NCBI GenBank assembly: GCA_902612125.1
Contig: CACMBV010000008.1
Location: 25,090-89,089 of the forward strand
DNA length: 64,000 bases
Source: an uncultured Verrucomicrobiota bacterium
GTDB lineage: Bacteria; Verrucomicrobiota; Verrucomicrobiia; Opitutales; Seribacteraceae
Reading direction: 5' to 3'
Shown one piece after another: positions 16,439 through 25,252 of this stretch. A program made the translations under genes and the position numbers. A model generated the notes under the pieces. That model was not told the DNA's origin. It made no database searches and was given only the letters and a program-made list of their open reading frames with translations. Each line of letters opens with the position of its first letter. Position 1 is the first letter of the stretch.

Positions 16439-18004
16439 TTAAGTCTCTGCTAATTCCTTAAGTTTTCTCAAGTCTAACTTACCCGTTCCAAGAACTGGAA
16501 TCTCATTCACTTTTTTAATTTGCTTTGGAATCCAAAGATTGGGTACACCCTTATTTCTTAACTTCTCTCCTATCCACTGAGAGTTAACCTCGACCTTTGA
16601 AAGCAGAACGAGGCGCTCGCCCTTGGCTCCATCTGCAATGCCGGTTACGGCACAAAACATTTCCTCATTCGGATGACCAGTCATTGTGAGAACTTCTGCA
16701 ATCATATCTTCCACTGATTGATGCGAAACCATTTCTCCGCCGATTTTGGAGAACCTAGAAAGACGGCCTTCGATAAACAGGAATCCATCTTCATCCATTC
16801 TTCCCAGATCCCCGGTGATGAACCACCCATCATCGGAAAGAACTTCTTTTGTTTGTTCAGGATTATTCAGATAACCCGTAAAAATATTGGGTCCCTTAAA
16901 AGAAAGAATGCCAGCCTTGCTTTCATGCAAGATTTCATGAGTATCGGGGTCGAGCGTCCTTCCCTCGATCTTTTTCATCAATCTACCAACCGATCCTGCT
17001 TTCTTTCCGACCCCGGGCAAATTGAATGATAAACCCGGAGAGCATTCAGTGAGACCATACCCTTCCAAGTATTCACAACCATACTCATTTTCCCAAATCT
17101 TAATTAAATCTGGAGGACTTTTTTCCGCACCCGCAACCACATAGCGCACGCTTTTAAAATCATCACTCTTTGCCTTGAGTAGGTATCGTCTTAAAAAGGT
17201 GGGCGTACCTAAGAGCACTTCAGCCCCACCCTCACGAATGGCCCGTAAACTACTTTTATGATCGAGCGGAGAAGGGGCAGAAACAATTCGTAAGCCGTAG
17301 AGCAAGGGAAAAAAACTACCTATGGTAAGGCCAAAACTATGAAATAAAGGCAGGTTTCCCAGAAGAGACATTTTGGGAAAGAACAGCCCGAGTGCATTCA
17401 TCTGGGCACAATTTGAAAGGATATTCTGATCACTTAATACAACCCCTTTGGGTTGGCTGGAACTGCCGCTGGTAAAAAGAAGCACCGCTTCCTTACGATT
17501 ATTACCGATTTGATTGATTTCAAACTTACGCATCACTGCACCGGGAAAACAAAACAGTCGTATAGCCGTAAAAAGAAGTGTTCCTTTTCTGTTTTTTTCA
17601 ACTGTCAGTAACTCACCCAAATCTATAAAATGTTTTGACCATGGGAAATCCGGAAATTTCTTCCTGACCTTTTCTGCTGACAACATGAAATCAACCTCAG
17701 CCTCACGCAGGGTCGATTCCATCGATTGTTTACTTACGGTGAGGTTTAGGTTTACGGGAATCTTACCAGCAAAAAGGACGGCAAGATTTCCGAGAATCCC
17801 GGCAACTCCGGGTGGTAAGGCCAACCCAATTCTCGCACACTTGTAATTTCTGATTTTTTGGGATAGCAGGAGTCCCAGCACTAGCAAGATCCATCCCTTC
17901 ATGGCAATGGGTTTGGAGAGGCCATAATCACTCACCACATCAGAAAAAAAATTGGCTCGAAGTGAGTCAAAAAGTGCTTGGGGCAAATTCATGTGACTGG
18001 TCAT
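16439..18004 (-). CDS. AMP-dependent acyl-CoA/acyl-ACP ligase (Aas ligase-like)
   Basis: A 521-residue adenylate-forming enzyme. The ATP-binding motif TSGSSSQPKG is at residues 178-187, followed by the GYGLTECSPG motif and the C-terminal GWFITGDLGRMDEDGF hinge region; the C-terminal catalytic lysine lies in GTGKLDLRKL. The pattern resembles the ligase half of Aas (2-acylglycerophosphoethanolamine acyltransferase/acyl-ACP synthetase), but the acyltransferase half is absent. A hydrophobic stretch at residues 33-48 may associate with the membrane. It is convergent with the second flagellin (7 bp apart) and divergent from cimA. The acyl substrate is probably a long-chain fatty acid, by inference. 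Confidence 0.85.
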   Translation of the reverse strand: MTSHMNLPQALFDSLRANFFSDVVSDYGLSKPIAMKGWILLVLGLLLSQKIRNYKCARIGLALPPGVAGILGNLAVLFAGKIPVNLNLTVSKQSMESTLREAEVDFMLSAEKVRKKFPDFPWSKHFIDLGELLTVEKNRKGTLLFTAIRLFCFPGAVMRKFEINQIGNNRKEAVLLFTSGSSSQPKGVVLSDQNILSNCAQMNALGLFFPKMSLLGNLPLFHSFGLTIGSFFPLLYGLRIVSAPSPLDHKSSLRAIREGGAEVLLGTPTFLRRYLLKAKSDDFKSVRYVVAGAEKSPPDLIKIWENEYGCEYLEGYGLTECSPGLSFNLPGVGKKAGSVGRLMKKIEGRTLDPDTHEILHESKAGILSFKGPNIFTGYLNNPEQTKEVLSDDGWFITGDLGRMDEDGFLFIEGRLSRFSKIGGEMVSHQSVEDMIAEVLTMTGHPNEEMFCAVTGIADGAKGERLVLLSKVEVNSQWIGEKLRNKGVPNLWIPKQIKKVNEIPVLGTGKLDLRKLKELAET

Positions 18005-18138
18005 TTGTTCTCTTTACCACTAGGTTGCCCACCTGTTTGCCGTTGCCAAGCCTGAAAGGAAAAAATAGCCTTGCAATAACTTGAAAGCTTTTTCCCCAGT
18101 TTACCATCTTTCCAATTCTGCTGCTGATCGAATTGATT

Positions 18139-18162
18139 AGCCCTATGTTATGGCGTAGGGCT
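18139..18162. promoter_or_regulatory. Hairpin in the cimA leader
   Basis: A 7-bp perfect inverted repeat, AGCCCTA (18139-18145) and TAGGGCT (18156-18162), lies 56 bases before the cimA start in the divergent promoter region. It could be an operator or an RNA leader hairpin. A T-run occurs near 18190 but is too distant to make it a simple terminator. Confidence 0.3.
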
Positions 18163-18217
18163 GCCCCGTAAAACTTTCCCACTTTCAATTTAATTTTTTT
18201 TTTAACATCCCATTACC

Positions 18218-19801
18218 ATGTCATCCACGAAAATTCTCATTTATGACACCACGCTGCGCGACGGCTCTCAAGCCGAAGGCGTCTCCTTCACTGTAGCCGC
18301 CAAAATGCGCGTCGCCAAAAAACTTGATCAATTTGGGGTTGATTACATTGAAGGTGGATGGCCGGGCAGTAATCCTCGGGACATGGCTTTTTTTGAAAAA
18401 GCGGAAGAGCTTGAACTGAGTCATTCACGAATAGCAGCTTTCGGTTCCACCCGCCGAGCCAACACTCCGGTTGAAGAAGACGCACAGGTTAAACTTCTCC
18501 TCGATGCATCCACTCCTGTGGTCACCATTTTTGGGAAAACCTGGCTGCTCCATGTGACGGATGTACTGAGGACCACACCTGAAGAGAATCTCAACATGAT
18601 CGAAGATACGGTTCGCTATCTTAAGCAACAGGGAAAAGAGGTAGTCTATGACGCGGAGCACTTCTTTGACGGGTATTCCAACAATCGAGAATATGCCTTA
18701 TCAACCCTCGAAGCAGCCAAATGCGGCGGTGCAGACTTTCTCACCTTATGTGAAACCAATGGCGGAAAACTCGTCACCCCTTTTCGCGAAATTACCAATG
18801 ATGTGATAAATAAATTTCCGGACTCCAAAATTGGGGTGCATTGTCATAATGATGCAGGTGTCGGTGTTGCCGTTAGTATATCCGGCGTGGAGGCAGGGGC
18901 AGTTATGGTGCAAGGAACCATGAACGGATACGGCGAACGCAATGGAAATGCCAATCTCACCACCATTATTCCAAACTTAGAGCTGAAGATGGATTACATC
19001 ACCAATTGTTCAAAACATCTCAAAAAACTCAGGGATCTTTCTCTCTTCATCGACGATGCCACCAACCTGCGACCCGATATCCGCTCACCCTATGTGGGTG
19101 CCGCATCCTTCGCTCATAAGGGTGGTGTGCATGCGGATGCTGCATCCAAGTCTACCAGAAGCTACGAGCACATCGATCCAGCTCTGGTTGGTAACCGCAC
19201 GCGCGTACTTGTTTCCGATATGTCCGGAAGAAGCAGCATCATGATGAAGGCCAAGGAGATGGGGATGGAGGTGGACGGACGGTCACCTGAAATGAAATCA
19301 TTCTTGGAGGAACTGAAGCAACTTGAATTTAAAGGGTATGAATACGAATCTGCAGACGCTTCCTTTGATCTGTTACTTCGTCGATTTTTACGGGGTGAAG
19401 AGGAGGCGTTTAAAGTTCTCCGCTATCATGTTGGGGTTGGTAACGACACCGAAAAAAAGGATGCCGTTTCCGAAGCCACCGTAAAACTAAAAATAGGAAA
19501 TGAAACCCGCCACATGGTGGCCGAAGGGAATGGGCCAGTGTCCGCACTTGATCATGCATTAAGAAAAGCCCTGGTTCAGGATTTCCCGACCATTGCTGAG
19601 GTACGACTCGTAGATTTTAAGGTTCGTATTCTCGAAAGTAATTTGGGAACCGATGCAATTACCCGAGTACATGTGGAATCAACCGATGGCGAGCAAACAT
19701 GGGGGACTGTGGGGGTGAGTGATAATGTTATCACTGCCAGTTGGGAAGCCCTCATTGATTCCGTGTCCTACAAAATTTTGCTTGAAGGAGAATCGGTCTG
19801 A
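18218..19801 (+). CDS. cimA: (R)-citramalate synthase
   Basis: A 527-residue HMGL-like acyltransferase condensing pyruvate and acetyl-CoA to citramalate, the entry to threonine-independent isoleucine synthesis. The DTTLRDGSQAEGVSF motif at the N-terminus and YIEGGWPGSNPRD are characteristic of CimA rather than isopropylmalate synthase (LeuA). The metal-binding GVHCHNDAGVGV and the LeuA-like C-terminal regulatory domain (about 400-527) are present, so feedback control by isoleucine is likely. Its 3' end overlaps the convergent GT9 gene by 34 bp. The Ile/Val enzymes IlvN and IlvC are encoded further along the window. Confidence 0.93.
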   Translation: MSSTKILIYDTTLRDGSQAEGVSFTVAAKMRVAKKLDQFGVDYIEGGWPGSNPRDMAFFEKAEELELSHSRIAAFGSTRRANTPVEEDAQVKLLLDASTPVVTIFGKTWLLHVTDVLRTTPEENLNMIEDTVRYLKQQGKEVVYDAEHFFDGYSNNREYALSTLEAAKCGGADFLTLCETNGGKLVTPFREITNDVINKFPDSKIGVHCHNDAGVGVAVSISGVEAGAVMVQGTMNGYGERNGNANLTTIIPNLELKMDYITNCSKHLKKLRDLSLFIDDATNLRPDIRSPYVGAASFAHKGGVHADAASKSTRSYEHIDPALVGNRTRVLVSDMSGRSSIMMKAKEMGMEVDGRSPEMKSFLEELKQLEFKGYEYESADASFDLLLRRFLRGEEEAFKVLRYHVGVGNDTEKKDAVSEATVKLKIGNETRHMVAEGNGPVSALDHALRKALVQDFPTIAEVRLVDFKVRILESNLGTDAITRVHVESTDGEQTWGTVGVSDNVITASWEALIDSVSYKILLEGESV

Positions 19802-20619
19802 TAAATTTTCACTGATGGCCCAAGGGGTGACCAAACTTTCGGATTGGTACAGCGAAACCAGACATGTGTCTCAAATCCCAGCATGGCTGCGAGGTGGGAA
19901 GGTCCCGAATCATTTCCGGCAAAAACTCCTTTGTGGTTTCGCAAACTGACAAAGAAATCATCTAGGGAAGAAAATAATTTGTTTTGAATTCTTGGCTTGC
20001 TTGAGACATCCAGTCGTAAAAATTGATCGTGAAGTTCTAAGTCTGCTTCTCCAAAACTGAAAAAAACTTCACTTTGAGGAAATTTGCCGATCCATTGCTC
20101 GGACAAATGTATAAACTCCAATAATGGCAGGTTTTTATCGACACCCCCACTGCCAGCATGGATCCAAAGATTTTTTGAAAACTGGCTTGGGATTTCTTTT
20201 CCATGGTTGAACCATATTTGATTAAGCTTAGTTCGGGTCTTTGGTTTTCTGAAACGCTCAATCAATAACCGTGAAAAGTGGAGGTCGCCCTTAGGCCTAG
20301 GATTAAATACATGCACCTTCTCGACACCAAGTTCTTTCCACTCCCTGATCCACGCTGGATCATTCCAGAAAGCAACTACTTCCGAACCAGCAGCTAATTT
20401 TAGCAATTCAGTCTCTCCTTGATCCAAATCAAATAAAATTGGTTTGTTGGAAAATTCACTGATCAAGAAATGATATTTGTTAGGAACACACATAATCACT
20501 TCCTCGAATAAATTTTCCAATTCCCTGAGCAGTGGCAAGGTCAACAGGAGATCTCCCAATCCACCACTCCGAAAAACTATGACTCTGGAAGCAAGCAAGG
20601 ACGGCTCACTCGTACTCAT
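19768..20619 (-). CDS. Glycosyltransferase family 9 (heptosyltransferase-like)
   Basis: A 283-residue protein with the GT9 pattern: an N-terminal VIVFRSGGLGDLLLTLPLL phosphate/nucleotide-binding turn, and a C-terminal AGNDSGPSHLAAMLG motif that binds the NDP-sugar. It is shorter than typical WaaC/WaaF enzymes (about 320-350 residues). It probably transfers a sugar in lipopolysaccharide or another surface glycan at the cytoplasmic face of the membrane. It is the last gene of the serA-plsY-hom-lysC-thrC unit, 8 bp after thrC, and its end lies antisense to the end of cimA. Confidence 0.85.
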   Translation of the reverse strand: MSTSEPSLLASRVIVFRSGGLGDLLLTLPLLRELENLFEEVIMCVPNKYHFLISEFSNKPILFDLDQGETELLKLAAGSEVVAFWNDPAWIREWKELGVEKVHVFNPRPKGDLHFSRLLIERFRKPKTRTKLNQIWFNHGKEIPSQFSKNLWIHAGSGGVDKNLPLLEFIHLSEQWIGKFPQSEVFFSFGEADLELHDQFLRLDVSSKPRIQNKLFSSLDDFFVSLRNHKGVFAGNDSGPSHLAAMLGFETHVWFRCTNPKVWSPLGPSVKIYQTDSPSSKIL

Positions 20620-20627
20620 TTTTACTT

Positions 20628-21983
20628 TTAGGAAATTCTATCAAGAATGAATGAACGAATCGAAGAAGTATCGACCTGAACTTCATAAGACCGGGATTCA
20701 CGGTCTTTCAATTTTTCAAGAGAAGTTGAAACAGGGATTTCCATGCCTGCTTCCCGATAAACAGCGGGGAATTTCGCAGGATGAGCCGTGGCTAGAATTA
20801 CCGCCCTTTTTTCAGGATCTAAATCTTTGAATGCGCAGGCCGTGTGTGGATCAACCAGATAGTCATACTCCCGCTTTACCATTTGAATCAAGTTGGGTAT
20901 CTCTCCGTCAGAAGCACTTACACTGGAAAATCCGGAAATATCAAAATTTTCAAAGCAATACCTGCCATTTTCACGAAATATTCTCATCACCTCATTAACC
21001 TTCGAGGCATCTCCGTTCAGGAAGTAAAAAAGCAAGCGTTCGAAATTGGAAGCGATCTGAATATCCATCGAAGGAGCGAGACTTGGCTTCACTTCATCCA
21101 AAGAATATTCTCCGCTATTAAAGAGACGGTGAAGAACATCATTCTGGTTGGTAGCTACCCGAAATTCTGAAATCTTCACTCCCATTTTCGTCAATAACCA
21201 GCCTGCAAACACATTTCCAAAATTTCCCGTAGGCACAACAAAACTGGTTACTTCTCTCTCATCGACGGGAAGTCTCAACCATGCATATAAATAATAGACG
21301 GATTGTGCCAGAATTCTCGCGAGGTTAATTGAATTTACGGCTGATAAATGAACTTCTGCCCGAAATTCGAGGTCAGCAAAAAGTTCTTTCACCGTCCGTT
21401 GGGCATCATCAAAAGTACCGTCAATCGCTATCGGAAAAACATTCCCAGCATCAGTGCAAGTCATTTGCATTTCCTGCAAGGGGGAAACTTTTCCCTTGGG
21501 ATAAAGGATGAAGACCTTGACTCCTTTTTTGCCTAAGAGTCCGGAAATTGCAGCCGCTCCCGTATCGCCCGATGTGGCTCCCAAAACGCAAAGATGCTTT
21601 CCTTCTCTCTCTATTTGGAGTTCATAAAGATTGCCCAAAAGCTGAAGGGCAAAATCTTTGAAGGCAAGCGTTGGTCCATGAAACAATTCCAGGCATTTCC
21701 AGTTCTTACTCAGATCAATCATGGGAGCCGTGTGCTGGTTGGAAAAATTGACATAAGCGGAATGCACGCAATTTTCAAGATCTTCCGATGAAAGATCGGT
21801 TGCAAAAAAACGAAAAAATTCCCGGCATAAGCACGGATAATCTAAACCTATCCATTGATCTAAATGTGATTTTAAATCGGGAAATTCCTGGGGAAGATAA
21901 AGACCCCCATCCGGAGCCAACCCCTGAGAAACTGCCTCGGAAAATGATACCGTTTCTCCTCCTCGAGTACTTCGAAATCGCAT
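20628..21983 (-). CDS. thrC: Threonine synthase
   Basis: A 451-residue PLP enzyme converting O-phosphohomoserine to threonine. I chose the ATG at 21983 (MRFRSTRGGE); two TTG codons just upstream are in frame but unlikely. The N-terminal RSTRGG signature, the PLP-lysine motif LAFKDFALQLLG and the ATSGDTGAAA phosphate-binding loop are clear. The length and the VDPHTACAF segment place it with the E. coli-type (class II) enzymes. It follows lysC by 30 bp in the hom-lysC-thrC order, so the window covers aspartate kinase, homoserine dehydrogenase and threonine synthase together. Confidence 0.96.
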   Translation of the reverse strand: MRFRSTRGGETVSFSEAVSQGLAPDGGLYLPQEFPDLKSHLDQWIGLDYPCLCREFFRFFATDLSSEDLENCVHSAYVNFSNQHTAPMIDLSKNWKCLELFHGPTLAFKDFALQLLGNLYELQIEREGKHLCVLGATSGDTGAAAISGLLGKKGVKVFILYPKGKVSPLQEMQMTCTDAGNVFPIAIDGTFDDAQRTVKELFADLEFRAEVHLSAVNSINLARILAQSVYYLYAWLRLPVDEREVTSFVVPTGNFGNVFAGWLLTKMGVKISEFRVATNQNDVLHRLFNSGEYSLDEVKPSLAPSMDIQIASNFERLLFYFLNGDASKVNEVMRIFRENGRYCFENFDISGFSSVSASDGEIPNLIQMVKREYDYLVDPHTACAFKDLDPEKRAVILATAHPAKFPAVYREAGMEIPVSTSLEKLKDRESRSYEVQVDTSSIRSFILDRIS

Positions 21984-22013
21984 CAACAATTAATTTTGGT
22001 AAAAGTTTACTGC

Positions 22014-23228
22014 TTACTTTCCAAGACCAAAGGCGTGATGAGCCACGCGAGTCGCTTCATCACCCTGATCCGGATTGACGGCAACGGATATTTTGATTTC
22101 CGAGGTACTGATCATCAGCATATTGATTCCTGAATTGGCGAGAGCGTCAAAAAAAGTGGAAGCAACCCCGGAATGTGATCTCATACCAACTCCGACCACT
22201 GACACCTTCGCAATGTTGGTGCTTCTTCCAAGTTTGCCACCCGCTCCCTCCGCAAAATGTTCCTTCAATGCTTTTTCGGCACGGAACGCATCTTCAGAAG
22301 GGACGGTGAAAGTCAGGTTTGCCTTCCCTTTCCGTGCTACATTCTGTACGATCATATCGACCACCACGCCGGCATCTGCCATCACTTTAAAAATCGCCGC
22401 GGCGGCACCGGGCCGGTCGGGAAGTTCGGTTATACTGATTCGTACTTGATTCTTATCGATGGCCACGCCACTCACGAGGGTGTCCTCAAGGGATTTCACA
22501 TTTTTCTTCACATTAGTTCCTGATTTTCTGGTAAAAGTTGAACGGACTTCGAAAGGGATGTTGTGCTTTTGGGCAAATTCCACGGCTCTTGTTTGCATAA
22601 CCTTGGAACCACTGCTTGCCAATTCCAGCATTTCTTCATAATTGATTTTATCGATCTTGCATGCATTCGGAACAATTCTCGGGTCAGCGGTAAAGACTCC
22701 CTCCACATCGGTGAAAATCTGGCATGCTTTTGCCTTGAGTGCCCCAGCCATGGCAATGGCACTTAAATCAGAGCCTCCCCGGCCGAAAGTGGTTACATCA
22801 CCCTTTTCATTCACTCCCTGAAACCCGGCCAGTACAACTACATTCCCAGCCCGAAGCTGTTTTCTGATATCTCCTCCCGTAACTTCACGAATACGGGCCT
22901 TCCCGTGTAATCCTTCGGTAATGATTCCTGCCTGCCACCCGGTACGGGAAACAGCCGGAACATCCAACGAGTCAAGTGCCATGCACAAAAGGGCAATGGT
23001 TTCCTGTTCACCACAGGTCATCAGAACATCCATTTCACGGTCTGAAGGTGCTTTTTGAATCGCATTGGCCCTTGCGATTAGCTCATTGGTAACCCCGGAT
23101 CTTGCTGAAACAACCACCACCACTTGATGTCCTTCCTTTACGCTCAGTTTGATCCTTTTGGCAACCCGCTTGATGCGATCCACATCCCCGACGGAAGTAC
23201 CGCCAAACTTTTTAACAATTATACTCAT
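22014..23228 (-). CDS. lysC: Aspartate kinase
   Basis: A 404-residue monofunctional aspartokinase, first step of the aspartate-family pathway. The N-terminal VKKFGGTSVGD motif, the GRGGSDLSA nucleotide loop and the FTDVEGVFTADPR segment are typical. Two ACT domains (about 265-404) imply feedback inhibition by lysine and/or threonine. Its start overlaps the hom stop by 4 bp, so translation is probably coupled. Confidence 0.96.
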   Translation of the reverse strand: MSIIVKKFGGTSVGDVDRIKRVAKRIKLSVKEGHQVVVVVSARSGVTNELIARANAIQKAPSDREMDVLMTCGEQETIALLCMALDSLDVPAVSRTGWQAGIITEGLHGKARIREVTGGDIRKQLRAGNVVVLAGFQGVNEKGDVTTFGRGGSDLSAIAMAGALKAKACQIFTDVEGVFTADPRIVPNACKIDKINYEEMLELASSGSKVMQTRAVEFAQKHNIPFEVRSTFTRKSGTNVKKNVKSLEDTLVSGVAIDKNQVRISITELPDRPGAAAAIFKVMADAGVVVDMIVQNVARKGKANLTFTVPSEDAFRAEKALKEHFAEGAGGKLGRSTNIAKVSVVGVGMRSHSGVASTFFDALANSGINMLMISTSEIKISVAVNPDQGDEATRVAHHAFGLGK

Positions 23229-24559
23229 CCTTTAGAAACAGCATTCGGATCAAAAACCCGAAACAAGACCGGCTTTTCTATGACCCCCTGGAGTGTCTCA
23301 AGGGACTGAATTGCCATGTTCATAGAATGTTCATTGGTATCATGGGTGGTTAGGATAACAGTGGAAGTAGCAGATTTACTTTTTGGCCTTTGGGAAACCG
23401 TCGCCAGGCTTACTTCGTGTTCGGCCAGGCAGTCCGCAACCTTTGCAAGCTGTCCCGGACGATCCTCAACCGTAAGCCTTAAATAGAAGGAACCTTGGAT
23501 TTCCACTGCCTTGGCCGGCTTACATTCGTTGGGGGTGACATGCCTGAGCTTTACTGCACCGGAAATACCTTTCTTTGCTTTCACAAGATCCACAATATCA
23601 CTAATTACGGAACCAGCGGTTGGATCCTGCCCGGCCCCCCTTCCGGTAAGAACCACGGTACCCACCACAGATCCAGTTAAACTGATTCCATTATATACCC
23701 CATCAGTACGTGCGATTATTTCATCCATTGGGACTAGGGCCGGATAAACCCCAACAGAAATGTGATTGTTTTCAAAATTTCTGCGGATAACCCCAATCAA
23801 CTTTATTTTACAGCCCAGTTTCCTTGCCGCTTGCAAGTCCTCAGTCGAAATTCTGCGAATTCCCTCCACTGTGATATCTTCGAGGTTCACCCATATTCCA
23901 TGTGCAAGGTAGGCTAAAATAACTGCTTTATGAGCGGCATCTACACCATCCAGATCCAAAGCTTCATCAGCCTCCACATAACCAAGCTCTCGTGCATCGG
24001 TTAAAACATCCTCGAAGGAGACACCCTCCCTCTCCATACGGGTTAGAATATAATTGGAAGTTCCGTTGAGTATTCCATAGATCAATGGAAATTCGTTGGC
24101 CACCATGCTTTCTCGCAATACTTTGATGATGGGAATTCCTCCAGCCACACTTGCCTCAAATCCATATTGTACACCGGCTTTCTCAGCCGCCTCAAACAAT
24201 TCGTCGCCATGTTCACAAATCAGGGCCTTATTGGCCGTAACCACTGATTTTCCTTTCTCAAAAGCATGGAGAGTTAAAATTTTGGCCTCTTCAATTCCAC
24301 CAATCAGTTCACAGATTAAATCAATTTCCGGATCATCCACAATCGATAGGGAATCAGTGGTAAGAGCAGAATCGGAAATCTTTACATTTCTTGCTTTTTC
24401 AATTGATCGAACGGACGCTCTTTGGGGAATCAACTCCACGCCCAAAATTTTTGCCCAAAATTTATCGTTCTCTTCCAGGTGCTTCCATGTTCCTTGACCC
24501 ACGGTACCAAATCCGAGTATCCCAATATTTATGGTTTGGATATTATTTTCTGCGTTCAT
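23225..24559 (-). CDS. hom: Homoserine dehydrogenase
   Basis: A 444-residue NAD(P)-dependent enzyme reducing aspartate semialdehyde to homoserine. The Rossmann motif GILGFGTVGQGTW is at the N-terminus. The catalytic-domain segments GILNGTSNYILTRM and GYVEADEALDLDGVDAAHK are conserved, and a C-terminal ACT domain (about 355-430) gives likely threonine inhibition. It lies between plsY (18 bp upstream) and lysC (4-bp overlap) in the same operon. Confidence 0.96.
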   Translation of the reverse strand: MNAENNIQTINIGILGFGTVGQGTWKHLEENDKFWAKILGVELIPQRASVRSIEKARNVKISDSALTTDSLSIVDDPEIDLICELIGGIEEAKILTLHAFEKGKSVVTANKALICEHGDELFEAAEKAGVQYGFEASVAGGIPIIKVLRESMVANEFPLIYGILNGTSNYILTRMEREGVSFEDVLTDARELGYVEADEALDLDGVDAAHKAVILAYLAHGIWVNLEDITVEGIRRISTEDLQAARKLGCKIKLIGVIRRNFENNHISVGVYPALVPMDEIIARTDGVYNGISLTGSVVGTVVLTGRGAGQDPTAGSVISDIVDLVKAKKGISGAVKLRHVTPNECKPAKAVEIQGSFYLRLTVEDRPGQLAKVADCLAEHEVSLATVSQRPKSKSATSTVILTTHDTNEHSMNMAIQSLETLQGVIEKPVLFRVFDPNAVSKG

Positions 24560-24577
24560 CTTTCAGGCAAGTGGGGG

Positions 24578-25213
24578 TTAGTTCTTGTTTTTTCTCTCAA
24601 AACGGTTTTCGGTGCCACCCTTAAGTCGCTGCAGATTGGCCCGGTGACGCCAGACAATCCACCCCATAATCAAAAGCGATAGGATTACCTTGGCAAATTG
24701 ACTGCTTTTGTCATCAACCGACCAGTATCCAACCATTGTGCATACAGGTAAACTAAGGCCAAATCCAATAGAAGCGACCACCACATATCGTGTGGTAAAA
24801 AAAATCACCAGCCAACTCACGAGACCGATAAGCAGACAGCCGGGCATCACTCCGAGTAATCCGCCCATCGCAGTGGCCACTCCCTTGCCTCCCTTAAAGC
24901 TGGTAAAGAGAGGATAAGTATGACCAAGGACGGCAGCGGGCAATCCCCACAAGGCAAGATTTGGATCACCGGAAAAAGCCACCAAACCAAGCTTAAACCA
25001 CATTGTTGCCAGCACTCCCTTGAAAAAATCCAAAATGAAAACCGCATACCCAGCAGGTTTACCTATTGTGCGCAAGACATTGGTCGCCCCCGGATTACCA
25101 CTCCCTACGCTGAATATATCCACACCCATTTTTTTAGCAACCAAAACTCCAAAAGGTATCGAACCAAGTAAATAGCCTACAATCAGAACGGAGACTGTCT
25201 CTAGCGAAAACAC
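24578..25213 (-). CDS. plsY: Glycerol-3-phosphate acyltransferase PlsY
   Basis: A 211-residue polytopic inner-membrane enzyme that acylates glycerol-3-phosphate from acyl-phosphate. The three conserved PlsY motifs are visible: SIPFGVLVAK near the N-terminus, the GSGNPGATNVLR loop, and GLLGHTYPLFTSFKGGKGVAT-type sequence (here AAVLGHTYPLF, FKGGKGVAT). About five transmembrane segments are predicted. The start is GTG at 25213. It sits between serA and hom in one transcription unit; the link to amino-acid synthesis is positional only. Confidence 0.94.
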   Translation of the reverse strand: MFSLETVSVLIVGYLLGSIPFGVLVAKKMGVDIFSVGSGNPGATNVLRTIGKPAGYAVFILDFFKGVLATMWFKLGLVAFSGDPNLALWGLPAAVLGHTYPLFTSFKGGKGVATAMGGLLGVMPGCLLIGLVSWLVIFFTTRYVVVASIGFGLSLPVCTMVGYWSVDDKSSQFAKVILSLLIMGWIVWRHRANLQRLKGGTENRFERKNKN

Positions 25214-25252
25214 TGGGTGAAGAAATAGACTTTAAAATTTATAAATAAACCA

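Noticed and set aside
17967..18188. 73-residue minus-strand ORF overlapping the ligase start
   Set aside because: It overlaps the start of the ligase gene and the leader hairpin, has no ribosome-binding site and an unconvincing composition.
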